From Streptomonospora nanhaiensis (GTDB lineage: Bacteria > Actinomycetota > Actinomycetes > Streptosporangiales > Streptosporangiaceae): DNA of 64,000 nucleotides. The notes below the pieces were generated by a model, which ran no database searches, had not been told where the DNA came from, and saw nothing but the letters and a program-made list of their open reading frames with translations. Both the position numbers and the translations under genes were made by a program. The stretch's first letter is position 1. Each line of letters opens with the position of its first letter. The DNA lies in contig NZ_JACCFO010000001.1 of the NCBI RefSeq assembly GCF_013410565.1, forward strand, positions 744,001 through 808,000. Direction: 5' to 3'. This document shows positions 1 to 8,286 of the stretch, one piece after another.

Positions 1-80
1 GCGCTCGAACGAGGCTAATCATCACGGCGGGGTCACGGGAACCTCACGCCCGGGTTTTGTGCCATTTGTCACGCGGGTGT

Positions 81-100
81 GGGCGTGGCGCCACACGCCC
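81..100 (-). terminator. GC hairpin after the phosphatase gene
   Basis: Arms GGGCGTG (81-87) and CACGCCC (94-100) pair perfectly around a 6-base loop, 23 bases past the stop codon of the gene ending at 123. There is no T-tract, as is common for actinomycete terminators. The function is inferred from position. Confidence 0.35.
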
Positions 101-122
101 CGCCCCGCCCGCCGGAGGCGCG

Positions 123-1352
123 TCAGCCGGGGTGGTGGCGACGCGGCGGAAGGCCCTGGGGGAACAGTTCGGCGGCGGGGTCGTCCAGGCGGTCGCCGCT
201 GAGGGCGGCGACGGTGGCCGAGAGTTCGGGGTTGTCCAGGTGGCCCTCGACGGTGCGGATGACGCGTTCCAGCGCCTCGCGCACGTCGGCGCCCCGGCTG
301 CGCACGGCGTAGAGCGCGGCGACGGCCGGAGTGCGCGACTGCCCGGCGGCGCAGTGCAGCAGCACCCGCTTGCCCTCGGCGCGCAGCGCGGCCACGGCGG
401 CGGCGGCCTCCTCCAGCACGAAGGGCAGGTTGGGGTTGGCGCCGGGGTGGTCGGCCAGCCACACCTCGACGCGGTCGCGGGCCGGCACCCCGGTGTGGAC
501 GTCCTCGGGGCCGATGCGGTTGAGGCTCACCACGGCGTCGATGTCGGGCCGTGCGCGCAGGTAGGTCAGGTTGCCCAGGATGACACCGGGGTCGTAGGGG
601 TGGGGCGTGTGGAAGGGCAGGTAGATGCCCTTGGAGTCGCCGGTGTGGTACCCGGAGCGCTCCGGCCAGGAGGCGGGGTCGCTGCCGCGCGCCATGACCA
701 CGCCGCGGATGACGAGTTCGCGGGGGGCGATGATGTCGGCGAGGCGGCGCTGGGCCGCCAGCGGGACGCCCGATGCGCCCCAGCGGGCGCCGGCCAGCGC
801 GCCGGCGTAGAGGGCGGCCACGCCGCCGCCCAGGTCGAGGGCGCGCCGCACCGCGTCGGCGAAGTGGCGGCAGGGGAAGGAGGGGCCGCGCAGGTCGGGC
901 TCGGGCACGGGCGTCTCGGTCACGGCCCGCAGGGCCGCGCCTCGGGGGTCGCCGGGCGCGGGGACGGGGGTGCCGGGGGCGGGCGGGCGGCCTTCGGCGC
1001 AGGCGCGGCGCACCGCCAGCGCGAAGGCGCGGTCGTGGGGGTCGGCCAGGGCGGTGTCGAGGTCGAGCGGGGCGTCGATGCGGGTGATGGCGGCACGGAT
1101 CAGCCCGGCCAGGCGCGCGGGACCGGAGTCGGTTGCGGGGGCGGCGGCGGTGCCGGGTCCGGCGTCGGCGGCCGACGCGCTGACGAGTTCGGTGACCAGC
1201 GCCGCCGGGGCGTCCACCAGGCACCCGGCCGCGGCGGCGCCCACCCAGGCGCCCGCGGCGCGGTCGTGTCGCGGGTCGTCACGGTGCCACGCGGAGGCCG
1301 GAAGGGAGGAATCGGTGGAGCCGGAGGGTGCGGACAGGGCGTCAGAGGGCAT
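123..1352 (-). CDS. Dual-specificity phosphatase with degenerate ADP-ribosylglycohydrolase-like N-terminal domain
   Basis: 409 aa. The C-terminal third (about 220-390) is a tyrosine/dual-specificity phosphatase: HCAAGQSRT at 333-341 gives the CX5R loop with nucleophile Cys334 and Arg340. The N-terminal half (about 28-215) resembles an ADP-ribosylglycohydrolase, with the end-of-domain pattern GGG..ALYAGALAGARWG at 175-192. However, the family's metal-binding GGDTDT is replaced by GGGVAA and the N-terminal GDA motif by GCLVDAP, so hydrolase activity looks lost. The ATG at 1352 is chosen because the frame upstream of it reads into low-complexity DNA. The gene stands alone, with 1.4 kb of non-genic sequence upstream. 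Likely a cytosolic phosphatase whose pseudo-domain binds a substrate or ligand; the substrate is unknown. Confidence 0.8.
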   Translation of the reverse strand: MPSDALSAPSGSTDSSLPASAWHRDDPRHDRAAGAWVGAAAAGCLVDAPAALVTELVSASAADAGPGTAAAPATDSGPARLAGLIRAAITRIDAPLDLDTALADPHDRAFALAVRRACAEGRPPAPGTPVPAPGDPRGAALRAVTETPVPEPDLRGPSFPCRHFADAVRRALDLGGGVAALYAGALAGARWGASGVPLAAQRRLADIIAPRELVIRGVVMARGSDPASWPERSGYHTGDSKGIYLPFHTPHPYDPGVILGNLTYLRARPDIDAVVSLNRIGPEDVHTGVPARDRVEVWLADHPGANPNLPFVLEEAAAAVAALRAEGKRVLLHCAAGQSRTPAVAALYAVRSRGADVREALERVIRTVEGHLDNPELSATVAALSGDRLDDPAAELFPQGLPPRRHHPG

Positions 1353-1560
1353 GCCACTCCCGGTGTCGGGCGATAGCCGTCGGGTGCGAGTATGCCCGCC
1401 GCCCCGCCGACGGGCCAGCGCCGCTCCCGTTCGGCACCCGGTGGGATGACAGGTGCGGGGGCTGGAGCGGGAAAGGCCTGGGGCGGAAAGGGCGGGGATG
1501 TGGCCCGGGGAGGCCGTCACCGCCCATCGAGCCCGAGCCCAGTGGCGCGGGCCGCAACGG

Positions 1561-2020
1561 AGGCACCAAGGACGCCAGGGGTACAGGCATCCGAGCACCG
1601 TCCTGGAGGGCGGACGGCACAGGCGCCAACGGGCACCGAGGCCGATGAGGGCCCGGGTCGGCGGCCACCGGTACCGGTGGCCGGCGGTCGGGGTGGCGAC
1701 AAGAGCGGCGAGGCGAGCGACACCAACCCGAGGCGATCACCGTCCAGCCGCACAGACAGGCAGGGCCCTGACAAGGCGCCAAGGACGCCGGGGGTACTGG
1801 GCGGCGACCCCCGGCCCTCAGAGCGGACAGCGCGGGTGCCAACGGGCACCGACAGCACCGGCCGCTCAGGACAGCGATCACCGGACAGGTGGCAGATGTC
1901 GCAACGGGAGCGGCGAGGGAGGCGCCGCCGCAACGAGGGCTCCGGGGTTCAGGGCGGCGACCACCGGCACCGGTGGCCCTATGGCAGGGACGGCAGACAT
2001 CGCGGCGGGAGCGGCGACGG
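1561..2020. repeat. Diverged tandem repeat, three copies with a palindromic core
   Basis: Copy A (1561-1713) and copy B (1774-1918) share a 24-base block (1561-1584 and 1774-1797, 2 differences) and a 30-base block (1610-1639 and 1823-1852, 4 differences), both offset by exactly 213 bases. Each copy continues into a palindromic core and then GAGCGGCGAGG (1703-1713, 1908-1918). A compressed third copy spans about 1935-2020. In copy A the core (1662-1683) is a perfect 22-base palindrome; in copy C it is CCACCGG-CA-CCGGTGG (1961-1976); in copy B it is degenerate. The period is a multiple of 3, but codon usage does not support a gene. Confidence 0.7.
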
Positions 2021-2735
2021 CGCCAGGGCTCGGTCGCCGTTCGCCGGGTCTGCCCATGGCGGCGAGGTACGCAACCGGCGGGGTCGGATGAGCAAGAACC
2101 GCAGGATCGTCTGCTCATACGCGGACCTTTTGGGCTGATTGCCCGGTTTACGCTTTCACTCGCCTGTCACCCGAGCATCACAAACGGCCTCACCGGCATC
2201 ACATGTCCACATTTTGAGACACCCTGAGTACTCCAGGCACCCCTTTGTCTCCTATGTCGCGTTCTCGAAGCCACGAGTCTGCCCTTTTCGCCACTTCGGC
2301 GCCCACCGGGCATAGATCGTCGAAGACGGGGCCATATTCTTCTCACTATGTGAGATTTCCAAGCCTGCATGCCCCGTTTGCCCACATATGCCCTTCGGAG
2401 GGTCGCCGGCAATGGAGGACAGGCCGGAGCCGGCGGAGCCGGTCCGTGGTCGCGCGCGGCAGGACACCCATCCCGGCCTCGCTCCGGCCGCCTGCTCCGC
2501 CAGGTCTACGGCGCCCGACCGCCGGGCCACACCCTCGCGCGGACCGGCAACGGCTGAGGCCCGCCTCCACCGCACCCCACCGCCACGCGACCCGCTGACC
2601 ACTCACCCCGGCCACCCACCGCCCTCGGCGCCCCCGCCGCACCCCGGACCCTGCACCCGGAGAACCGGCGACCGCACGCCCCAGCCCTCAGCCGCCTCGG
2701 CGCCCCGCCACGGCCTCAGCCGTCCACCCCGCGGA

Positions 2736-2752
2736 CCGGTGACCGTCACCGG
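2736..2752 (-). terminator. Palindrome downstream of cbiX
   Basis: CCGGTGAC-C-GTCACCGG is a perfect inverted repeat with a single-base centre, 50 bases past the cbiX stop codon. It may end the nirBD-hemD-cbiX transcript. With so short a loop it could equally be a protein-binding site. Confidence 0.35.
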
Positions 2753-2801
2753 CCCCACGGCCCGGGCGCGGCGGCGTCTGCGGCGTCGGTGTCGGCGGCG
2801 G

Positions 2802-3554
2802 CTATGCGGCGGCGCGGACGGCCGCGTGGTAGCGGGCGGCGACGATGTCGGCCACGGCCGGGTCGGGGCACAGCGGGGCCGCGACGGTGTCGGCGCCGGC
2901 CTGGGCCAGGCGCCGGTGGAACAGGCCGGGCGCCAGCAGCCAGGCGGCGACGCCGACGCGGGCGGCGCCTTGCTCGCGCAGCCGCGCGACCGCCTCGCAG
3001 ACCGTGGGGCGGGCGGTGGCCACATAGGCCTGGGCCACCGGGGTGGCCAGGTGGGCGGCCAGCCGCGCGGCGGCGTCGGCCACCTCGGCGCGGGCGGCCG
3101 GGTCGGAGGACCCGGCCGCGGCCAGCACGACGGCGTCCCCGGGCCGCCACCCCGACCGGCGCAGGCGGCGTGCGGCGGCGGTGACGAGCCGGTCGTCGCC
3201 GCCCAGCGCGGGGGTGAGCACCGCGTCGGCGCGGCCGGCGCGCTCCAACTGCCCGGGGATGTCCACGCGCACGTGGTAGCCGGCCGCCAGGAACGCCGGC
3301 ACGACGACCAGGGGGCCCTCCGCGGTGGCGGCGACCTCGCCGACGTCGGGGGCCAGCACGTCGGCGAACGCCAGCCGCACCGGGGCGCCGGTGCGCCGCG
3401 CCGCCGCGCGCGCCAGCCCGCGCGCGGCGGCCGTTCCGCGCGGGTCGCGGGTGCCGTGCACGGCCAGCAGCAGGGTCGGTGCCGCTCCCCCGCCCACCGG
3501 CCGGCGCGGCAGGACGGCGGCGCCGCGGGGGGCGCGCTGTGCGGTGGCGGCCAT
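2802..3554 (-). CDS. Sirohydrochlorin chelatase family protein (CbiX-like)
   Basis: 250 aa, cytosolic, no signal peptide. The family inserts Fe2+ (or Co2+) into sirohydrochlorin. The metal-site pattern AVHGTRDPRG (His33) and the second-site AGYHVRVDIP (His94) are present. The second half repeats the fold with weaker motifs, the two-half architecture usual in actinomycete CbiX. The ATG overlaps the hemD stop by one base (TGATG), so it is translationally coupled. It is the last gene of nirB-nirD-hemD-cbiX, where NirB needs siroheme; the local role is therefore very probably siroheme iron insertion. It could also serve cobalamin synthesis, but no cob genes are nearby. Confidence 0.85.
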   Translation of the reverse strand: MAATAQRAPRGAAVLPRRPVGGGAAPTLLLAVHGTRDPRGTAAARGLARAAARRTGAPVRLAFADVLAPDVGEVAATAEGPLVVVPAFLAAGYHVRVDIPGQLERAGRADAVLTPALGGDDRLVTAAARRLRRSGWRPGDAVVLAAAGSSDPAARAEVADAAARLAAHLATPVAQAYVATARPTVCEAVARLREQGAARVGVAAWLLAPGLFHRRLAQAGADTVAAPLCPDPAVADIVAARYHAAVRAAA

Positions 3555-4774
3555 CAGTCTCCTTCGGGCAGGCAGTCGCCGCTGTCCAGGGCCAGGCGGT
3601 AGCCGCGCTTGACGACCGTCTGGATGATCTTGGGGTCGCCCAGCGCGGTGCGCAGCCGGGCGACGGCGGTCTCCACGGCGTGGGCGTCGGCGTCGCCGCC
3701 CAGGGAGGCCAGCAGGTCGGCGCGGTCGCGGACCTGTCCGGGGCGCCGCGCCAGTTCGCGCAGCACCCGCATCAGCGCGGGCGAGACCGGACGCACCGTG
3801 CCGTCCACCAGGGCGGCGTGGCCGCGCAGCCGCAGCCGGTGGCCGGCCACCGGCAGGCTGGGGAAGCGCCCGGGCAGCTCCTCGGCCAGGCGCTTGACCA
3901 GCGCGCCGATGCGGGCGCGGCCCGGCCACACGGTGGGCACGTCGTAGGCCATCAGCGGGCGCGCCGTGACGGGCCCCACGCACATGGCCAGGGCGTCGCG
4001 GGTCAGCGCCCGCACCAGGGGGGCGCGCATTCCCACGGCCTCGGCGCGGTCCAGCAGCCCGGCGGCGGCCGGGGCGCTGGTGAAGGTGACCGCGTCCACG
4101 CCGCCGCCGGTGATGTCCTCGATGAGCCGGTCCAGCGCCGCCACGTCGTCGGGCAGGGTCCACCGGTAGACGGGCACCTCCACCACCTCCGCGCCGGCCA
4201 GGCGCAGCGCCGCGCAGAAGTCGGGCAGCGGCTCGCCGTGCAGCTGCACGGCCACGCGCAGCCCCTCCACGCCGGTGGCCAGGAGGTAGTCCAGGACCTC
4301 GGCGGAGGACTCCGAGGGCGGCGACCACTCCTCGGTGAGCCCGGCGGCGCGGATGGCGCCCTTGGCCTTGGGGCCGCGCGCCAGCAGCCGGGAGTTGTGC
4401 ATGGCCGCCAGCAGCGGCTCGGCCGTGCCCCAGGTCTCGCACGCCTCCACCCAGCCGCGGAACCCGATGCCGGTGGTGGCCACCACGACGTCGGCGGGCC
4501 GGCGGATCAGCTCGCGCGAGGCCGCGGCCAGGCGCTGGTCGTCGCTGAGCGGCACGATCCGCAGCGCCGGCGCGCACACCACCTCCGCCCCCTTGCGGCG
4601 CAGCATGGCCGCCAGCTCGTCGGCGCGGCGCGCGGCGGTGACCGCCACGGTGAACCCGGCCAGCGGGGCGACCGTGGCGGCGGGCTCGCCGCGGGTGTGG
4701 GGCCGCGCCGGCGCGGGTGCGGGGTCCTCGGCGCCGGTGCCGGCCGCGGACAGGGGCGAAGGCGTCGCGCTCAT
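3554..4774 (-). CDS. hemD: Uroporphyrinogen-III synthase fused to a C-terminal winged-helix domain
   Basis: 406 aa. Residues about 40-285 are a HemD fold: two alternating lobes with the FTVAVTAARRADELAAML start and the VDAVTFTSAPAA region. The enzyme cyclizes hydroxymethylbilane to uroporphyrinogen III, the precursor of siroheme, haem and cobalamin. Residues about 300-395 are an OmpR-type winged helix (RPVSPALMRVLRELARRPGQ ... VVKRGYRLA). This fusion is known in actinobacteria, where the protein is annotated as both enzyme and regulator. It overlaps nirD by 4 bases (ATGA) and cbiX by 1 base. Whether both halves are active cannot be told from sequence; a second, stand-alone hemD elsewhere would favour a regulatory role. 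Confidence 0.85.
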   Translation of the reverse strand: MSATPSPLSAAGTGAEDPAPAPARPHTRGEPAATVAPLAGFTVAVTAARRADELAAMLRRKGAEVVCAPALRIVPLSDDQRLAAASRELIRRPADVVVATTGIGFRGWVEACETWGTAEPLLAAMHNSRLLARGPKAKGAIRAAGLTEEWSPPSESSAEVLDYLLATGVEGLRVAVQLHGEPLPDFCAALRLAGAEVVEVPVYRWTLPDDVAALDRLIEDITGGGVDAVTFTSAPAAAGLLDRAEAVGMRAPLVRALTRDALAMCVGPVTARPLMAYDVPTVWPGRARIGALVKRLAEELPGRFPSLPVAGHRLRLRGHAALVDGTVRPVSPALMRVLRELARRPGQVRDRADLLASLGGDADAHAVETAVARLRTALGDPKIIQTVVKRGYRLALDSGDCLPEGD

Positions 4775-5148
4775 GTGGTGGCCTCGTCCGGTTGGGTGCT
4801 GACGTCGATCGAGCCGTCGCGCACGCGTACGGCGTAGGTGGGCAGCCGCACGGCGGGGTCGTCCAGGCAGTGACCGGTGCGCAGGGAGAACACCTGCTTG
4901 AGCATGGGAGAGGCGACGGTGGGCTCGCCCGCCCGGTCGCCGACGATGCCGCGGGAGATCACCGCGGCGCCGCTGAAGGGATCGATGTTGCCCACGGCGT
5001 AGAGCACGTCGTCGTGCGTGCGGAACACGGCGACCTGTCCTCCGTCGGGCAGGAGGACGGCGACCCCGCGCTCCGGGGTGAGCCTATCCCAGCGGCAGGC
5101 GGCGACCCACAGCCGCTCGGTGCGGACGGGCAGGGTTGGCGTGCTCAT
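4771..5148 (-). CDS. nirD: Nitrite reductase (NADH) small subunit NirD
   Basis: 125 aa, a usual NirD length, with a Rieske-like fold without the cluster-binding Cys/His pairs. Recognizable stretches are the opening WVAACRWDRLTPERGVAVLL, FRTHDDVLYAVGNIDPFSGAAVISRGIVGD, and the C-terminal strand LPTYAVRVRDGSIDV. It pairs with NirB to form assimilatory nitrite reductase in the cytoplasm. Its start lies about 100 bases after nirB, and its end overlaps hemD in an ATGA. Confidence 0.93.
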   Translation of the reverse strand: MSTPTLPVRTERLWVAACRWDRLTPERGVAVLLPDGGQVAVFRTHDDVLYAVGNIDPFSGAAVISRGIVGDRAGEPTVASPMLKQVFSLRTGHCLDDPAVRLPTYAVRVRDGSIDVSTQPDEATT

Positions 5149-5244
5149 GGCGGTCGACCTCCGGTTGTACGGGTTCTCGGCGCGGCGCGGGTGCGGGGAC
5201 GGGAGTCGGCGGCGGAACGGGAGTCGGCTCGGGGCGGGTCCGGG

Positions 5245-7800
5245 TCAGCGCGGGCCGGCGCCCGCGGGGGCGGGCATGCCCGGCATGCCCAGCGGCACGG
5301 GCGCCGCGGGCACCGGCTGCTCGCGCTCGACCTCGAAGGAGATGGTGGGGTCGGGCGCCTCGGGGGCGTTGGCGAAGGACACGAACCGGGCGAGCTTGTC
5401 GGGGTCCTCCAGGACGCCGCGCCACTCGTCGGCGTAGCCGGCGACGTGGCGGGCCATGGCCGCCTCCAGCTCCTCGGCGATGCCCAGGCTGTCCTCGACC
5501 ACGACGGCGCGCAGGTGGTCCAGCCCGCCCTCCAGGTTCTCGATCCAGGCGGAGGTGCGCTGGAGGCGGTCGGCGGTGCGGATGTAGAACATCAGGAACC
5601 GGTCGATGTAGCGGATGAGGGTGTCGTCGTCGAGGTCGGAGGCCAGCAGTTCGGCGTGGCGGGGCGTGAACCCGCCGTTGCCGCCGACGTAGAGGTTCCA
5701 GCCGTGCTCGGTGGCGATGACGCCGAAGTCCTTGCCGCGCGCCTCGGCGCACTCGCGGGCGCAGCCCGAGACCGCCGACTTCAGCTTGTGCGGCGAGCGC
5801 AGGCCCCGGTAGCGCGTCTCCAGGCGGATGGCCATGCCCACCGAGTCCTGCACGCCGTAGCGGCACCAGGTGCTGCCCACGCACGACTTCACGGTGCGCA
5901 GCGCCTTGCCGTAGGCGTGGCCGGACTCGAACCCGGCCTCCACCAGGCGGCTCCAGATGGCGGGCAGCTGCTCCACGCGGGCGCCGAGCAGGTCGATGCG
6001 CTGGGCGCCGGTGATCTTGGTGTAGAGGCCGAACTCGCGGGCGACCTCGCCGATGACGATGAGCTTGTCGGGGGTGATCTCGCCGCCGGGCACGCGCGGC
6101 ACCACCGAGTAGGTGCCGTTGCGCTGGATGTTGGCGAGGAAGTGGTCGTTGGTGTCCTGGAGGGCGGCCTGCTCGCCGTCGAGGATGTGGCCGCCGCCCA
6201 GGGAGGCGAGGATGGAGGCCACGGCGGGCTTGCAGATGTCGCAGCCGCGCCCGCTGCCGTGCCGGGCGATCAGCTCCGAGAAGGTGGCGATCCCGGTGGC
6301 CAGGACGATCTCCACCAGCTCGGCGCGGGAGTGGGCGAAGTGCTCGCACAGCGCGGTGGACTGCTCGATGCCGGAGTCGGCGAGCAGGTTCTTGAGCATC
6401 GGCACGCACGAGCCGCAGCTGGTGCCGGCGCGGGTGCACGCCTTGATGGCGGGGATGTCGGTGCCGCCCTCGGCGATGGCGGCGCGCACGGCGCCTTTGG
6501 TGACGGCGTTGCAGGAGCAGACCTGGGCGTCGTCGGGCAGCGCGGAGACACCGATCCCGCCGCCGGCGCCGCGTTCGGGGGCGATCAGCTCCAGGGGGTC
6601 GCCGGGCAGTTCGCGGCCCACCAGAGGGCGCAGCCCGGCGTAGGCGGAGGCGTCGCCCACCAGCACGCCGCCCAGCAGCGTGGTGGCGTCGTCGGAGACC
6701 ACGAGCTTGGCGTAGCGGCGGCCGGGTGCGTCGTTGAGGACGACCTCCAGGGCGCCCTCGGTGGTGCCGTGGGCGTCGCCGAAGCTGGCGACGTCCACGC
6801 CCAGCAGCTTGAGCTTGGTGGAGGTGTCGGCGCCGGTGAAGACGGCGGCACCGCCGGCCAGGCGGTCGGCCACCACCTCGGCCATGGCGTTGCCGGGGGC
6901 GATGAGGCCGTAGACGGTGCCGTCGGCGCTGGCGCACTCGCCGACGGCGAAGACGCGGGGGTCGCTGGTGCGGCAGGCGGTGTCGACGGCCACGCCGCCG
7001 CGCGGGCCCAGCTCCAGGCCGGCGGCGCGGGCCAGGTCGTCGCGGGGGCGCACGCCCACGGAGAACACCACGATCCCGGCGTCCACGGTCAGCTGGTCGG
7101 GGCCCTCGCCCAGCAGGACCCGCAGCCCCCGCCCGCCGGGGCCGGGTTCGATCCCGGTGAGCGCGGCGGCGGTGTGCACGGTGACCCCGGTGTCGTCGAT
7201 GAGGCGGCCCAGCACGGCGCCGCCGCCCTCGTCGACCTGGCGGGGCATCAGCCAGGGCGCCATCTCCACGACGTGGGGGCGCAGGCCCAGCAGCCGCAGC
7301 GCGTTGGCCGCCTCCAGGCCCAGCAGGCCGCCGCCGATGACGACGCCCTCAGCGCCCCCGCCCCCGTGGGCGGCGGTGGCGGCGCGGGCGGTGGCGGTGA
7401 TGTGCTCCAGGTCCTCGATGGTGCGGTAGACGTGGCAGCCGGGGAGGTCGCGACCGGGCACCGGGGGCACGAAGGCGGTGGATCCGGTGGCCAGGACGAG
7501 GGCGTCGTAGCCGATGACGGCGCCGGCGGCGGTGGTGACGGTGCGGGCGGCGCGGTCGACGGCGGTGGCCGGCTCGCCCAGCCGCAGCTCCACCCCGGGG
7601 TGGACGGTGAGGTCGGGCAGCCGCAGGTCCTCCTCGCCGGCGCCGTCGAAGTAGGAGGACAGCGCCACGCGGTCGTAGGCCGGCCGGGGCTCCTCCCCCA
7701 GCACGACGATGTGCCACTCGCCGGCGGTGTCGCGGCTGCGGACGGCCTCCACGAGGCGGTGGCCGACCATGCCGTTTCCGATGACCACGAGCTGTCTCAT
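5245..7800 (-). CDS. nirB: Nitrite reductase (NADH) large subunit NirB
   Basis: 851 aa, full length for the family. Order: FAD/NADH oxidoreductase (about 1-310; IGNGMVGHR, ATGST, VGECA), a BFD-type [2Fe-2S] domain (Cys428, Cys430, Cys462, Cys465), a ferredoxin-like half-domain, and a sulfite/nitrite-reductase domain with siroheme-[4Fe-4S] ligands Cys640, Cys646, Cys680 and Cys684. It reduces nitrite to ammonium with NADH in the cytoplasm. It leads nirB-nirD-hemD-cbiX. A purine-rich ribosome site (GAGGAGAGG) precedes the ATG, and a GlnR-like half-site pair lies about 115 bases upstream. All expected cofactor residues are present. Confidence 0.95.
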   Translation of the reverse strand: MRQLVVIGNGMVGHRLVEAVRSRDTAGEWHIVVLGEEPRPAYDRVALSSYFDGAGEEDLRLPDLTVHPGVELRLGEPATAVDRAARTVTTAAGAVIGYDALVLATGSTAFVPPVPGRDLPGCHVYRTIEDLEHITATARAATAAHGGGGAEGVVIGGGLLGLEAANALRLLGLRPHVVEMAPWLMPRQVDEGGGAVLGRLIDDTGVTVHTAAALTGIEPGPGGRGLRVLLGEGPDQLTVDAGIVVFSVGVRPRDDLARAAGLELGPRGGVAVDTACRTSDPRVFAVGECASADGTVYGLIAPGNAMAEVVADRLAGGAAVFTGADTSTKLKLLGVDVASFGDAHGTTEGALEVVLNDAPGRRYAKLVVSDDATTLLGGVLVGDASAYAGLRPLVGRELPGDPLELIAPERGAGGGIGVSALPDDAQVCSCNAVTKGAVRAAIAEGGTDIPAIKACTRAGTSCGSCVPMLKNLLADSGIEQSTALCEHFAHSRAELVEIVLATGIATFSELIARHGSGRGCDICKPAVASILASLGGGHILDGEQAALQDTNDHFLANIQRNGTYSVVPRVPGGEITPDKLIVIGEVAREFGLYTKITGAQRIDLLGARVEQLPAIWSRLVEAGFESGHAYGKALRTVKSCVGSTWCRYGVQDSVGMAIRLETRYRGLRSPHKLKSAVSGCARECAEARGKDFGVIATEHGWNLYVGGNGGFTPRHAELLASDLDDDTLIRYIDRFLMFYIRTADRLQRTSAWIENLEGGLDHLRAVVVEDSLGIAEELEAAMARHVAGYADEWRGVLEDPDKLARFVSFANAPEAPDPTISFEVEREQPVPAAPVPLGMPGMPAPAGAGPR

Positions 7801-7914
7801 GCCGGGTGCCTCTCCTCGCTCACGTGCGGGGCGCCAACCGCCGGCGGCGGGGGTGCGGGCACTGCTCGCACTCCCAGCACTGCCGCCGACGCGCTTTCAG
7901 GCAACCTGGGACGT

Positions 7915-7930
7915 GTTTCGCACCCGTCAG
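7915..7930 (-). promoter_or_regulatory. Candidate GlnR site of nirB (imperfect)
   Basis: On the minus strand this reads CTGAC-gggtgc-GAAAC, against the GlnR consensus GTNAC-n6-GNAAC (one mismatch). It lies about 115 bases before the nirB start. nirBD is a known GlnR target in Streptomyces and mycobacteria. The match is short, so this rests partly on context. Confidence 0.45.
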
Positions 7931-8200
7931 CCGTCCGTGAAGGGGATGTTTCGTTTCCCTGTCATCGCAGGTGAAGACCGCGTGAGGGGCTGGACCTGGG
8001 GTTTTGCGGCGGGGGCGAAACCCGGTGGGGCCGGGTCGGTGCGGCGGGGCCGCGGCGCGAGACCGGGAGCCTAACCGCGGCGCGGCCGCGGGGGCGGCGG
8101 GGGCGCCGCGGGTGTGTCAGGTCGGCTCCCCGCGCCGGAGCGGCGCGGCCGGGGCCGGGGCGCGCGGGGCCGTCGACCGGGAACGGGGGCGGTGCGGCGG

Positions 8201-8252
8201 CGGGCGCGCGGCGGGGCCGGGACTCATCCGCCCCGGCCCCGCCGCGCGCCCG
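8201..8252 (-). terminator. 21-bp perfect GC hairpin after the PaoABC-like operon
   Basis: Arms 8201-8221 and 8232-8252 are perfectly complementary over 21 bases with a 10-base loop, 35 bases past the stop codon of the large subunit. There is no T-tract. The function is inferred from position and length. Confidence 0.6.
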
Positions 8253-8286
8253 CTCCGGCCGCCCTGACCGCACCGGCGGCGCCGGT

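Larger units (their letters stand above)
1353..2801. other. Long intergenic region between the phosphatase gene and cbiX
   Basis: No convincing gene. 1561-2020 holds a diverged three-copy repeat (listed separately). 2090-2400 is clearly less GC-rich than its surroundings, and 2400-2735 is C-rich low-complexity sequence. Open frames exist on both strands, but their third-position G+C is well below that of the neighbouring genes and none resembles a known family. The promoter of the phosphatase gene must lie here, but I could not place it. Confidence 0.6.
7801..8286. other. Intergenic region upstream of nirB
   Basis: No gene seen. It contains the putative GlnR site (7915-7930) of the nirB promoter and, at the far end, the long hairpin (8201-8252) that follows the PaoABC-like operon. 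Confidence 0.7.

Noticed and set aside
1561-2020. CRISPR array
   Set aside because: The repeats are about 213 bases apart, diverged and only three in number; no spacer structure and no cas genes.
1392-2138. Possible 248-aa repeat protein over the repeat region (repeated APRTPGV and PTGT peptides)
   Set aside because: The peptide repeats follow from the DNA repeat. Third-position G+C is only about two thirds, far below real genes here, and the opposite strand is equally open. Kept as a finding, not a gene.
5018-5244. Small gene in the nirB-nirD gap
   Set aside because: Open frames here are parts of shadow frames; the gap is simply the spacer between nirB and nirD.
4717-7974. A plus-strand open frame of over 1000 codons
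   Set aside because: Shadow of hemD, nirD and nirB on the other strand; no domain is recognizable.
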